The notes beneath the pieces are model-generated. The model had not been told where the DNA came from and did not search any database. It saw nothing but the letters and a program-made list of their open reading frames with translations. Positions 50,801 through 61,834 of a stretch of DNA of 64,000 nucleotides are shown here, piece by piece (the first letter of the stretch is position 1; the number at the start of each line of letters is the position of its first letter). This DNA comes from Pithys albifrons albifrons. Taxonomy: Eukaryota > Chordata > Aves > Passeriformes > Thamnophilidae. Location of the stretch: assembly GCF_047495875.1 (NCBI RefSeq), contig NC_092473.1, positions 13,855,733-13,919,732 on the forward strand. Direction: 5' to 3'. A program made the position numbers and the translations under genes.

Positions 50801-53800
50801 CACTGTGTTATTTATCCAATATTCAGTATTCCCTCAGAGGAAAATTTGCCATCTCCTGTGCCTATTTGTAGACTACTCCACTTACAACAGCCAAGTACCA
50901 GCTTGCTGTAGGAAATGTTGAGGTGACGTGGCTGCAGGCCATGGCCAGTCTCTCCTCTGATCCATCTCTGGCCCCATAAATCATTTTTAATAACCAGAGT
51001 GCTCTTAATGCAGCCGTTCTAATGTGGGCTAGATCTGTTTAACCTAATCTGAGTATTAAAGCTGGTCACAGTGATATCTGAGCACCTGTGACTTCCTCAG
51101 ACCAGCTAGAATTCAGGACTGAGAAGCCAATGGCGTTTGCTGTCCATGCTGTACTGGCACATCCCTCTTGGAGTGATTCATCCCTTCCAGAGATGACACT
51201 GGGCTCAGTTACACCAAGGTAAGAAGTGATGAATGGGGCCGGAGGGCAGATACTCCTTTCAGATTCACAGATAAGAGTTTCCAGACTTTCCAGACTTTCC
51301 AGCCCTTGGCTTCAGCATCTCAAGTAGAGACTCTTCCTTTGCAAGGAGCTCTAGGGTTTGCATTGCTGAGCCAGCTGGGCACAAGGAGAGAGCTGAAAAG
51401 AGGAAGGGATCTGCTAACACTGTTTTGCCCTCTGTGCTTAGAGTGACACTTCACTATGTTTTAAACATCCGCTTCATCATTCCTGCTGTCCAATATCCCA
51501 CTATGGCCCCAGCAAGTGCTATTTTAATCCCTCATCATTCACCAGGAGGCCCCTTCCTGTTCCCTTTCTATCTGCTCCCTCATGGATGCTTGTGCATCTC
51601 TCCACTGCGAAATCCCCCGTGGTAGCTGTTGTTGGAAAGGTCACCCAGGGATATTCACAAACAGCAGGTGTAAAATTAACAACTGGTGTGATTCCAATCA
51701 TCTGGCAGGAAGGAAAACATTGGACAATAGGTAGAGCCAGGGTAAAGTTTCCAGCTGAAGGCTCATTGCCTGATATAGGATGGCAGATTGGTGGGCTGGG
51801 AACTCTCCTAGGAATGTGAAACCGATAGGGTATTAGCAGCCCCCCTGCCCCTCCAACACAATTGTTTTCAGCTTGCCCAAAAATATTTGGAAATGTTACC
51901 GAGCAGGACGTGTGGGTGAGAAGGCACCTTCCAGCCAATCAGCCGAGTACATTTCAGCCCTCCCCTTGAATTTCAAGCTTTTGTTTTCCCTGATGGAAGG
52001 GAAGGTGAATCCCCCATGGTTAATTTAGGGATATTGAAGCATTTTGGATGAGGTCCTGCAGCACACGAACAAGTGGTGCTCTCAAGGATTGCGGAAACTG
52101 CGGAGAGATGGCAAGATGGATGGGGGAATACACGAGATCGATACGGATTCTGACACCTTATCATTTCTGTTAGTGGAACTGATTTTAGCTGTGCAAAACA
52201 ATGGCAGTTTCACTCAATAATGGCATCTGGGTGGTACAAATCTTCTGGGGGTGTGAATGGAATGGTAGATCCTGTTAGACCTTGACTAATGTCAGCAACC
52301 AGAACAGCGACTTGAGTCTAGGAGCATGGGAGTAAGAGATTTACTGTGCTGTGGGTGTATCCAAGGAAAGTTGGCAGCCCTGAACACACCAAAGACAATG
52401 GAGAATAGCAAAGGTTGTTGAGAATTTGGGTTAAACCATAGTGAGATGAGTTGTTCTGTAAGTATTGAAGTGAGTGCCATAGCTGGTCCAAGTATGGAGA
52501 AAGAGTTTGGCCACAGGTTTTAACTGACACACAGCCTTTCCTCTGCTGGAGTTCAGCACAGAATTCTGGCCTATATGGAGTAAAACTAAACTTATGGGAA
52601 TTGCTGCACCTCATGAGTGCTACATTGGTGCCCACAGCTTCTTCTTCAAGCTTCTTTAATCTCCTCTGTCCCTCTCCGTCCCCACTCTCAAAGCTCTCAG
52701 TGTGACAGGACATCTTTTGGAAAAACACCACCACAGCACAACCAGAACTTATGTCCATCCTGTGTGTGAAAGGTTTGGTACAAACTCTGCCGCCACAACA
52801 CAATCACTCCTGAAAAAGTTCTGTTGTGGATCTCTGAGCCTACGTAGGGATCCCGTTGCTCTCGCTTAGCAGGGACCTCACACGTGGACTGTGCTGACAA
52901 AGGGCTGAGAAGGGGTCTGATAACGTGGCATAACCCTGACACACGTTGTCAGCAGCGCTGCCATCGCCAGCGAGGGGGAGGACTGGAATTCTCCCGTTCA
53001 ATTGGGCGAATTTGATACCTGCTCGTTCTTGTGTCCTCGTGGCTCGGCCACTTGACATTTCTAAACATTCTCAAGCAAGTTCACTGGAAAACTATCCCAT
53101 GTCAGGAGCTGGTGATGTCAAGGCTAATAACAGTCCTGGGGTCAAATCCTGCTTATCCTTCAGGCAAGGACCTCAAGATTTGGCTCCAAGTCAACAACAA
53201 GGTCTGTCACGTCAACGATGGCTTATTATGAATCCCAGCGCAAGCCTTTCCCAAACAAAGTGCTTTCGTTTGGATTTCCATGCAGGAAAAGGTTAGCAGT
53301 TTCCAAAGGCGGGTTCTCCCTTCCTTGTGTGGAGCAGAGAGCAAAACCCATGAGCCTGGAACAGGCCACAGCACTTTGCCTTGGAGCAGGAGACGGGGAC
53401 AGTGATTAATCTTTATCTGGGAAATTCTTCTCTTTGCCTCTGGAATGGTACAAGCTGATTGTTTTCATCTCTAGAGATTCTGCCCTTTTTTAGCCCTCTG
53501 TCCCCTTCCATCATTTGGATATAACAATACCACTGGGCTGCCTTTGTTAATGTTACAATGGACCTCGGGAAGCAGGATCGAGCCATATTGGGAAAGGCAC
53601 GGCTGGATGTCAGGGAAGGAGATAGCAGGGATCTCACTGGCTCACACTCGTGCTGCACTGAAAAAAGGAATTGTACAGTGACATTCCCTTTGCTATTACT
53701 TTATAATCCTGGCACTGTGTTGAGAATGATGCCACTGGAATGGTGTCCAAAATGATAATTATAACCACTTCCTATTTTTAATTTCCTCTTAATAAGGGAC

Positions 53801-53815
53801 ACAGTGGTCATCATC
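44885..53815. other. Intergenic sequence without a recognisable gene
   Basis: No exon, RNA gene or clear repeat could be supported in nearly 9 kb. Low repeat content and AT-rich homeobox-like motifs (for example around 50960-51080) would fit distal regulatory DNA, but this is inference. Longer open frames, such as 136 codons at 50461-50871 (+) and 149 codons at 47563-48012 (-), match no family I recognise. Confidence 0.45.
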
Positions 53816-53819
53816 CTGA

Positions 53820-54110
53820 CAATAATGATTCTGCTCTGCCCTTCCAGATGTCAGAACATTATAAAGCATGGATTAACAAACTCTGATGTCTCTCTACAGA
53901 CCCTCCTTCTGAACTGAAAACTCCTGTGTAGCTCAGCCAAAACACACATCAGCAGGTACAGACCTGAGAGCTACAGAAAATGCTGCACCTGCTTTGCTGT
54001 TGGCCTCATTTTATAAGGGAGTGTTTGAACCATGGAGAAATAAGTTGACTCGCTCCAAGTCCCTTGGTGAGTCAGTGGCAGAGCACAGATTCAGCTGTTC
54101 ACATCTCCCC
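53820..54110 (-). mobile_element. Ancient MIR/CORE-SINE-like element
   Basis: The order CAATAATGATTCTGCTCTGC, CATTATAAAGCATGGATTAA, CCTCATTTTATAAGGGAGTG, GAGAAATAAGTTGACTCGCT, CCAAGTCCCTTGGTGAGTCA, GTGGCAGAGCACAGATTCAG follows the reverse of the MIR-type consensus (TTTACAGAT...AAGTRACTTGCCCAAGGTCA...AGTGGCAGAGC). Divergence is high, as expected for a copy from early amniotes. Confidence 0.55.
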
Positions 54111-56820
54111 ATTTTTCTCTGTCAAATGGCCCTTTTTTTTTGCTATATTTTAGAAGGCATTTGACATGAGGTTCCTAAATATGCAAACTGATGTTCAGAA
54201 TTGCTGAGTCCTCACTATTTGCCCTCCAGGCAGTACCTAAACAAGAAATCCATGGGGAAAGCTGTCTTGTCTTGAATATCAGCAACCATTAATAGTTATT
54301 CTTCATCATAGACTCATCTGTCTTTGCAGGTGGACTCCAGCTCTGTACACTCATCCAGTGCACTCGGAATTAGCACAACACAAGGGCCACAGCAGATGGC
54401 CCCAGTTTCCTAAACTGCTCTTAACAACAGGACTATTTCACACACTATTTCCCTCTCAAAAACCTGCCTGGTGATAGAAGGTGCTTTGGCTGAGAGAGTT
54501 TGAACTATGTCTGTTGAAAGTCTTAGCTAAGAAAAAGCTGGTCCAGGTGGTTGGCTGAGTGATGCTGCTTCTGAACAGCTCTTGACTCCAGAGATTGGGT
54601 TTCTCATTCTGCAAAGCACTCATCTCCTGCTGGATTTCTAGGAATTTTCTGTAAGATCTCTCTCCGTTGAAGGTCAGATTTCATGTATCTCCTGAGATCC
54701 TAAAACCAGGGTTCTGCTGTGCCAGAGGGGCAGAAAGGTCAGGAGCATCTGAGCAACGCAGCACTTATGGCTAAGACAGCAATTCCAATTATCCAGCACT
54801 CAGGCATCAAGAAGATTCAGATAAGAGGTCTCAGATTTAGCTCCTCTTTTCTCTCTGCAAGTTAATGTGCTGCTTTTCTTCATTTTTTTTAAACAGACAA
54901 TCAAATCTGTGATAGCAAATTTCAAGTTAAAAGGAAAAGACTGTCTGCAGAGAATGGAAAGAACCATTTTGACTCTGGGGTGAGTTTTGTGATCCACCTG
55001 AAGCAAGCGAAGTTGTCATTACACACACATTAAAGGGAAGCTGATGAGCTTATTGCAGGAGTAGCTGTATAAAATCCTGATTATCTTATAAAATTATTGC
55101 AGTCCATCATACATACCAAACTGAGCTCCTGTTTTGCTTCCATCAGGCTATTTATACCCTGACAATGCACGAACCTCCTTTCTGACTTCTGCCTTAAATC
55201 TGAGAAGAGTGAATTGAAAATCAAATAGTTCCTGCAGTATTCAATCCTATGAAAACCTTCACCAAAGCTCTGCTCAGAGTCCCATCCATTTCTTCTCCAT
55301 TGCAAGGGGCCAAAGAAGAGGTGCCAAAAGAAGAGGTGCCATCACTGAGCTGATATGAGCTGCCTCCCTTCCTTCCACGGAGTATTTGTACAGGTCAGTC
55401 CCTCTAATATGTAAGCTCTCATCTCCTGGCAGTTTTCTCACAGGAGAGCTCCCTAATTTTCCATCTCTCCTCACTGCACAGCCACCCACAAATAGCTCCT
55501 CAGTCATCTGAGTGCTCGTAGATCAGTTGCATATAGCAAAGCTTTACAGAGCATGTGCAAACACCTATACACTAACCCAATAGTACTGAGATGAGGCTTG
55601 TCTTTATTTCCTGGGATAAATAATCACCTTTCAAAGAGCTTCTTCCTTAACACCTTGGTCCTAGAAGGCCATCAGTGCAGTCCAGCCCTGATTCTACCAA
55701 GCTCAGAACCCTGTAATACTTCTGAGCAATGCCCATGTCTTTCTCACTCATTCTTGCTACTTTAGGTTACCTGGATATGTCACCAAACTCCCCTGCAGGG
55801 TCCTGACAGCTGGTGTGAGGGTTAGGCAGCAGCAAAGCTCTGCTTCTCTGAGCCTTTTCTGTCTACCATTGACTCTCTCCTCACCTTTGCCCTTTGCTGT
55901 GGGGTGGAGAGGGAGTGATCTCTGAATCCAACACTCTTCCTACCCCTTTTTTCCTGCACAAATCAACTCCCAGCCCTTGCTGCTTCTGCCCCAGCCCCCT
56001 TCTGAGCGTGCTCTCATTAAGACCCCAGAGGGAGGAGGTGATGCTCTGAAATTGTCTTAATTGCTCTTGTTTATGCTGGTTACGATGGCAATAAGTTGCC
56101 ATGCAGAGGAGGCTTTCTTCAGATGTGCAGCTTCTCCATTGTTCCCTACTTCGAAGGATTGTCTGTAGGCAGCTCCAAGTCACTTGCAACAATAGATTAA
56201 TATGCAGATCAGTAATAGTGGGTGACTCACAGTCACACACACATGCCAGACCCACCAATCGCTGGGACCTGCCACCGGATTTGAGGGGAAGTTCAGTGTT
56301 GCTGGCATGTTCTGGCAGGATGCTGGGGAGATAATGCTCTGCTGTTGCAGAGCTTCTGCTCTCCACAAGCTCCCCAAACATGAATGGAGGATGTTCTCTT
56401 TCTAGGGCAGGTGATGACTGTTGCAAGTAAAGCAGGGAACTGGAGCAGAGTGTGTTTTTTGTCCAATGTAAGTCTGCACATGCCAAAGTTTAATCAGGAG
56501 CCCCGACTTTTAGTCCCTGATCTGTCTTCCAGGCACTCTATCATGCAGACCCTAAAGAGCATCTTTTATGTGTGCTGTGTGCTGCTTGTGCTGTGTCCCA
56601 TTTATCACCCTTGACAGAGAGCGGCTCCAACTCAGGGGTTCCTCCCCAGAGCTCTGCTGTGCAGTGTCTGGATCTTCATTTGGCAGAGACCCTCTGGAGA
56701 TGATGTGGAGACACCTCAGTTGTGGGTTTGTCCCTTCTGTCCCACTGTTCGGACTTAGGGACTGACTGGGACTGCCTGCACTGGACTAGGGGCACTTTTT
56801 CTGGATAGTCCCAGTCTGCA
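54111..56820. other. Intergenic sequence without a recognisable gene
   Basis: I see no conserved coding sequence. A minus-strand open frame of 201 codons (55881-56486) has no recognisable domain and unremarkable composition. A T-rich tract at 54131-54150 and an A-rich flank are the only simple repeats. Confidence 0.45.
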
Positions 56821-56822
56821 TC

Positions 56823-56962
56823 AGAATGATGGAATATTCTGAGTTGAAAGGGACCCACAAGGATCATCAAGTCCAACTCTTAAGGGAATGGCCCGAACAG
56901 GGATCAAACCCACAGCCTTGGTGTTATTAGCACCATACTCTAACCAATTTATCTAATCTTAG
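56823..56962 (-). mobile_element. tRNA-Ile-derived SINE with CR1 tail (TguSINE1-like), copy 2
   Basis: On the minus strand the head (about 56958-56889) reads as a tRNA-Ile relative: TTGGTTAGAGTATGGTGCTA, ATAACACCAAGGCTGTGGGT, then TTGATCCC. The tail (about 56886-56823) is CR1: GAGTTGGACTTGATGATCCT, then TGTGGGTCCCTTTCAACTCA. It retains the anticodon-loop bases CTAATAAC better than copy 1 but has lost cloverleaf pairing, so it is a retroposon and not a tRNA gene. Confidence 0.88.
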
Positions 56963-57867
56963 AGACACTCTATATCACTCTTATCCACCCCATGACTCCA
57001 GAGGTCTGTGTGCCATCTTTTCCCCTAAATCCTTGTCGTGGGGATATATGTCCCCTCCTATGTCCCCACCACACCCACCCTTCTCCTTCCAGCACCAGGC
57101 ACCCCCTGCATCCTCTGCCTCTCTCACCCAACATTTTCCTCCTGTCACGGACTCCTCTTCCCTCATCTTTCCTTTCCCCCATGCTGGGTGAAAGAAGAGA
57201 TGCCCACTCCCATTTTTGCCCTGTTTGGGAGATGCATCATTGAACAGCAGGGGCACAGGCAGGGCTGCGAGGAAGGGCTATGCTGGGGGGATTAACAGCT
57301 GTCATCAACCTGCTCTTGACTCCAAAGTCCATCACAGAGCTGGGTCAAGCTGCTGAAACTTCTCACCAGTTTCCTATTTCCTGCCTATTTTCAGTCCTTG
57401 GAAGCTGACAACAGCCCCATAATTTCCAGTGGCAGCTTTGGTGCTCCGTGTTTCCATATTGCATGTACTCCAGCAGGCAGACAAGTGCAGAAATTCTTTC
57501 CAGCTGAGTGTGACAAATTGCCTCGCTCTGGCCATAAGTCATGTGCCTCGCTGAGTCTGGCTAATTTTCTTCCCTGTATAAAACAGTGCAGTTTCTGCAT
57601 AATTTTGTGCGTTACAAAATCACCACATCCCAAGGGCTCAGTGGTGGGCCAGGCCCCAAGGGTGTTGCTGAGCAATTATTGAGTCTCCACCTGTCTCAAG
57701 CTGAATAAAACCTTGAGGCAGCAGCTGAGGACCTGACCCCTGATTAGATCCATGTGCTTTTCCATATTCATACCAATAGAAGTGTGTTATACTGGGTCAG
57801 CAAAGGACTGATTCAGGGACATGTCATATATGTACCCCCAAAGAAGGTGTCTAGGCAGGACTAGGAA

Positions 57868-58110
57868 GACTTTCCTTCCATAAATGTGTATTTCATGTAG
57901 AAATGTAACTTGCATAAAAGGTTAGAAATTCTGTGGAAGTAGTAATGCTCATTGGATTTCTCTTCCACAGACTTCTCCAGATTCCCCTGAAGATCATGGA
58001 TGTTTTTAGACTCTTCAACATCCTGTGGCAAGGAGTTCCTCAGTTTAAGCACACATGTCCTTTCATTTGAACCTGAAATCCTCCTGTTCCCAGGAGGTTT
58101 GGAGCCACCC
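57868..58110 (-). mobile_element. Old CR1-like LINE 3' fragment
   Basis: On the minus strand GAGGAACTCCTTGCCACAGG, ATGTTGAAGAGTCTAAAAAC and GAAGAGAAATCCAATGAGCA match a widespread amniote CR1-like tail (GGAACTCCTTGCCACAGGATGTTGTG...GAAAARTCCATCA). It differs from the young avian CR1 copies in the window and is older. Confidence 0.6.
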
Positions 58111-58805
58111 ACCTTTTACAGCAGTACACATTCACAGAGATCCTGAATTAGTCATATATTAACATTAATTTTTTTCTAATTTCTCCATCTATTTGAATCC
58201 ACCATCTGCTGTAAATCTGCCCTGCAGTGTAGTCACCATTCTGGAAGGATAAATGAAGAACTCCTCGAAGGTCTTTGAGTGAAATAATGTGAAGCACCTG
58301 CATGAGGTGACAGTGGTCACCCACAGAAAGTTCTCTTGGAGTCACCACGTTCCCATCACTGTACAGTGACATCTCCCAAGCTTTGGAGCAGGCTTGATTG
58401 CTGATCCAGAAGAGGGCAATGGTGACACATCCTCACTGATACTCTGAGCATCAAATCCTCTGAGGACATCCACGGCAGGAATGGAGCCAAATAGCCAAAC
58501 CACCCTGGCTATCGAATCTGTGTGTTCCTGGCTGGCTTGTGGCAAGCAGATTGAAGTGGGAGGCAGCTTGCAGCTACTGTCTCAGGTCAGATGGGACTGT
58601 CAGTCAATTGGTAATTATGACTCTTCTTCTTACTAATTTCTGTAACTTCCATCACCATGGCAGCTAACTGCCATGGAAAGATTCAGCCAGGAAAAGGAGA
58701 AGACAACCAAACTTTTCATAGCAAGAGAACAGGAATGAGCTACAGAGGAAAGGGGGTGGAGGCAGAGTCTGTAAATTGTCTTTCAGGAGAGTTGAATGCC
58801 ATGTT

Positions 58806-59105
58806 CTGAATCCTAGAATGGCTTGGGTTGGAAGGGACCTTGAAGATCATCCAGCTCCAACCATCCTGCCATGGGCAGGGACACCTTCCACTATTCCAGG
58901 GTGCTCCAAGCCCTGTCCAACCTGGTCTTGGATACTTCCAGGGATGGAGCAGCCACAGCTTCTCTGGGCAACCTGTGACAGGGCCTGCCCACCCTCACAG
59001 GGAACAATTTGTTCCCAATATCCCATCCAGCCCTGCCCTCTGTCAGTGGGAAGCCATTCTCCCTTTTCCCATTGTCACATCTGCCCTGCCCTGCCCTGGT
59101 CAGTC
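58806..59105 (-). mobile_element. CR1 LINE 3' fragment
   Basis: On the + strand it begins GAATCCTAGAATGGCTTGGG, then TTGGAAGGGACCTTGAAGAT, and continues with CTGCCATGGGCAGGGACACC and GCCTGCCCACCCTCACAGGG. This is a reverse-oriented CR1 3' end of about 300 bp. Confidence 0.93.
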
Positions 59106-59109
59106 GATC

Positions 59110-61135
59110 ACTTTTAATCTTTGGTGATGCTTTGTGTCTGCAAAGGGAAGGAGGAGGAGAAACTTGACAGCACTTTGAGCTCTGATTAATTTTTAAACTT
59201 CCTCCCTTTCTGCTTATTTTGTAGCTTTTGTCCTGATGCTGAATGTGTTCCTTCCCCCATGTGTCACTTCCAGAGGAACACCATGGGGATGAAATGCCAC
59301 TTAGTCATTGCAGGGCTTTTTACCTGTTGTGGCTGGATGGAAAGTCATAGGCTGGGACCATGCAGGGCCTGGGGACAACTGGCACCTTCTGTCACTGCAG
59401 CAGCTCCCAGGAACGTGGTGACACAGTGCCTGAGGACATCTGTAGCATGGGCAGAGGAGGTTGTACGGGATCATTAAAGCAACAGCCATTTTGTTGCCAT
59501 TTGCAGCAACCCCACACAATTCTTGCTGAAATGTCTGGCCCATTCAGCAGCTTTCATTTCCGATGAAGCTTTGCAGCCTGTAGGTATCTTCTCTCACACC
59601 TGTCTTACCATTTCCTTTTACAAGGGCTTAATTTAGAAACCCATTGTAGCTGGCCCTGCACAGACCAAGACAATTTATTTTACACAATTCCTCAGCAGGT
59701 TAGGGAAACAGACTTGTCCTAAGTCCATTCTGGAAGGAAGAATGGACTTGTGCTTCAGGTTTTAGTTTGCCTAAAACAGAAAGAAGAAGACCAGAAAGAA
59801 GAAGATACAGACCCTGTTCTGGCAGTGCTTGAGACCTTTATGAAATCACTTACCCTGCCTTGAACTAACTCCTGTGGCTGGAAAATAAATCAATGTAACA
59901 TTTTCCTTAGCTCTGGTTTTAGGATAAACTTAGTATCTAGATGGCATCAAAGTCCTTGTGTTCAGTGCTTCACAAGTAGAATAAAAGGCTGATTTCTGTG
60001 CTGGGAGGACTTCAGTGCGTAAGTGCAAGACAGGGACAGCAGGCAGGTCCCAGTGTGATGAGCAGCAATGAAACAAGGCAGAGCTGGTGGGCAGACACAG
60101 CCTGGGCATTGCTGCTGTCAGCTCTTCTATCGGCATCTCGTCAGGGGGTGCAGGGAGAGAACAAATCACTCGTGGGCGTTCACAGGAAGCTCCCCCCGAG
60201 CGAGGAAGAGGCACGGGACAACCCACACAAGGGGGTTTGAGAATCCATGTGGGTGATCTTCCAGCAAACCTGGAGGACAGGACACTCAGTGATATGCCTG
60301 AAGGAAGCACAAACACCCCCTGCCTCTTGACAGAGGACTCAGCTGGCAAGATCTGATTTTTTGTTCACTTGAAGCTTTCTGTTTGCTCACCAAATGCCCC
60401 TGGACCTTGTTTTCAAGTCTCTCTTGCTTCTCTGTCATTGTCACTCCACAGCAACAGGTGAGTCTGAGAAGTTACACTTGGGATAGGTGAGTTTGCACTA
60501 AGGAGGTTACTCGAATCCTTGGAAGAGCCCACTGGAGCCAAGAGATCTGAAGACAAGTGCTTTCCATCCTTGGGCCATGAGCAAGAATGAACCATCCAGA
60601 GGTTACATGCCCTCCAAAGCTCTTGTTGCTGTCAGTCAAGCTCTTCCCCACCAAACAGCAGTGGGGGAAGCTCCAGAAGTATTGCTTCTTCCTTTCAGTG
60701 CTGCCACACTGACTGACGTCCTCGCTGATCCTCTTGCGGCAGGAGGCTGCTAATCAAAAACTCTGCTCGCCCCTTTGGCACCGTTCTGGGAAGCCAACAG
60801 AGCGCAGAGATGCTCAATTCCTCCCCCTCCACACACCTTCCATTGTCTTCAGGACTGACAGCTCTGATGTGGAGCAGTGATAAAAGCCAGCTGATGCTGT
60901 CAGGGCCTGGTACAATTGCACCGCGGGGAAAGAGGCGACTGGCTCTGACTCATCATTGCCGCCTGGAGCTCAGGATGCCTCGCACTCTGCTGTCTCCTGG
61001 CACGGCTCATCACAGAGCAGTGCACCTGGATGCTGCCCTCTGAGGCCTTTGGAAGGGCTAGGGCTGGTGGCCAGGGGGGTGCCCAACCATCCCTTGAGAT
61101 GCCAGGAAAACACACAGGGAAATGAAAAAGACTCT
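59110..61135. other. Intergenic sequence without a recognisable gene
   Basis: No gene or repeat could be supported. Open frames are short and carry no recognisable domain. Confidence 0.5.
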
Positions 61136-61140
61136 TTTGT

Positions 61141-61487
61141 AGAATCACAGAATCATAGGATATCCTGAGTTGTTAGGGACCCACAGGGATCATCCAGTCC
61201 AACCCCTGGCCCTGCACAGGCACCCCAACAATCCCACCGTGTGCCCCAGAGCATCATCCAAACCCACCTGGAGCTCTGGCAGCCTTGGGGCTGTGCCCAC
61301 TGCCCTGGGGTGCCTGGTCAGTGCCCACCACCCTCTGGGGGAAGAACCTTTTCCTGAGATCCAACCTAATCCTCCCCTGACACAGCTCCAGTCATTCCCT
61401 CAGGTCCTGGCACTGCTCACAGAGAGAAGAGATCAGTGCCTGTCCCTGCACTGCCCCTCGGGAGGACATCACGATGAGGTGTCTCTT
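61141..61487 (-). mobile_element. CR1 LINE fragment (CR1-X-like tail)
   Basis: On the + strand it starts AGAATCACAGAATCATAGGA, then TATCCTGAGTTGTTAGGGAC, CCACAGGGATCATCCAGTCC, and runs to GGAGGACATCACGATGAGGT. It is the counterpart of the CR1 at 35611-35935. The first 110 bp are clearly more diverged from that copy (about 85% by eye, with indels) than the rest. Confidence 0.9.
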
Positions 61488-61832
61488 CCCTCTGTTGAAG
61501 TGTTTGGTGTGTATGGAGGAAAAAAGGTTGTTTGGATGTTCCTCTGCTCGTCCTGTGTTCAGGACTGTTTTGCAAAGCATTTGTGCAACTCCTGAATGGT
61601 AATCTATGAAATAGCACTGCTCTTTCAGCTCCTCACATTCCCATCCTTATGGAATGAGCTGAGTTGCAGTTGAACTTCTGGGAGGATCCAAGATGCAAAG
61701 AGTTCAGACTTGAAATGAATCAGGAGCACCAAGCCAAGATGGGAAGGACATTCAAAGAGGGAAAGTTGCACTGTGATGTGAACTTCTGAGTGCCCTTGGG
61801 TAAACTGGCTCAGTGCTGCCCATCCTGCCCAG
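61268..61832 (+). repeat. Paralogous segment, copy 2
   Basis: This is the direct-orientation partner of 35722-36286: gap-free over 565 bp and about 98% identical. It includes about 345 bp beyond the CR1 part that I cannot assign to any repeat family. Similarity ends at GCCCATCCTGCCCA; copy 2 then continues with GGTCAGCAGCTG, unlike copy 1. Confidence 0.9.
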
Positions 61833-61834
61833 GT

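Noticed and set aside
50461..50871. A 136-codon open frame in the intergenic region.
   Set aside because: It has no recognisable similarity, no splice context and no neighbouring exon. A run of this length is expected by chance in 29 kb read in six frames.
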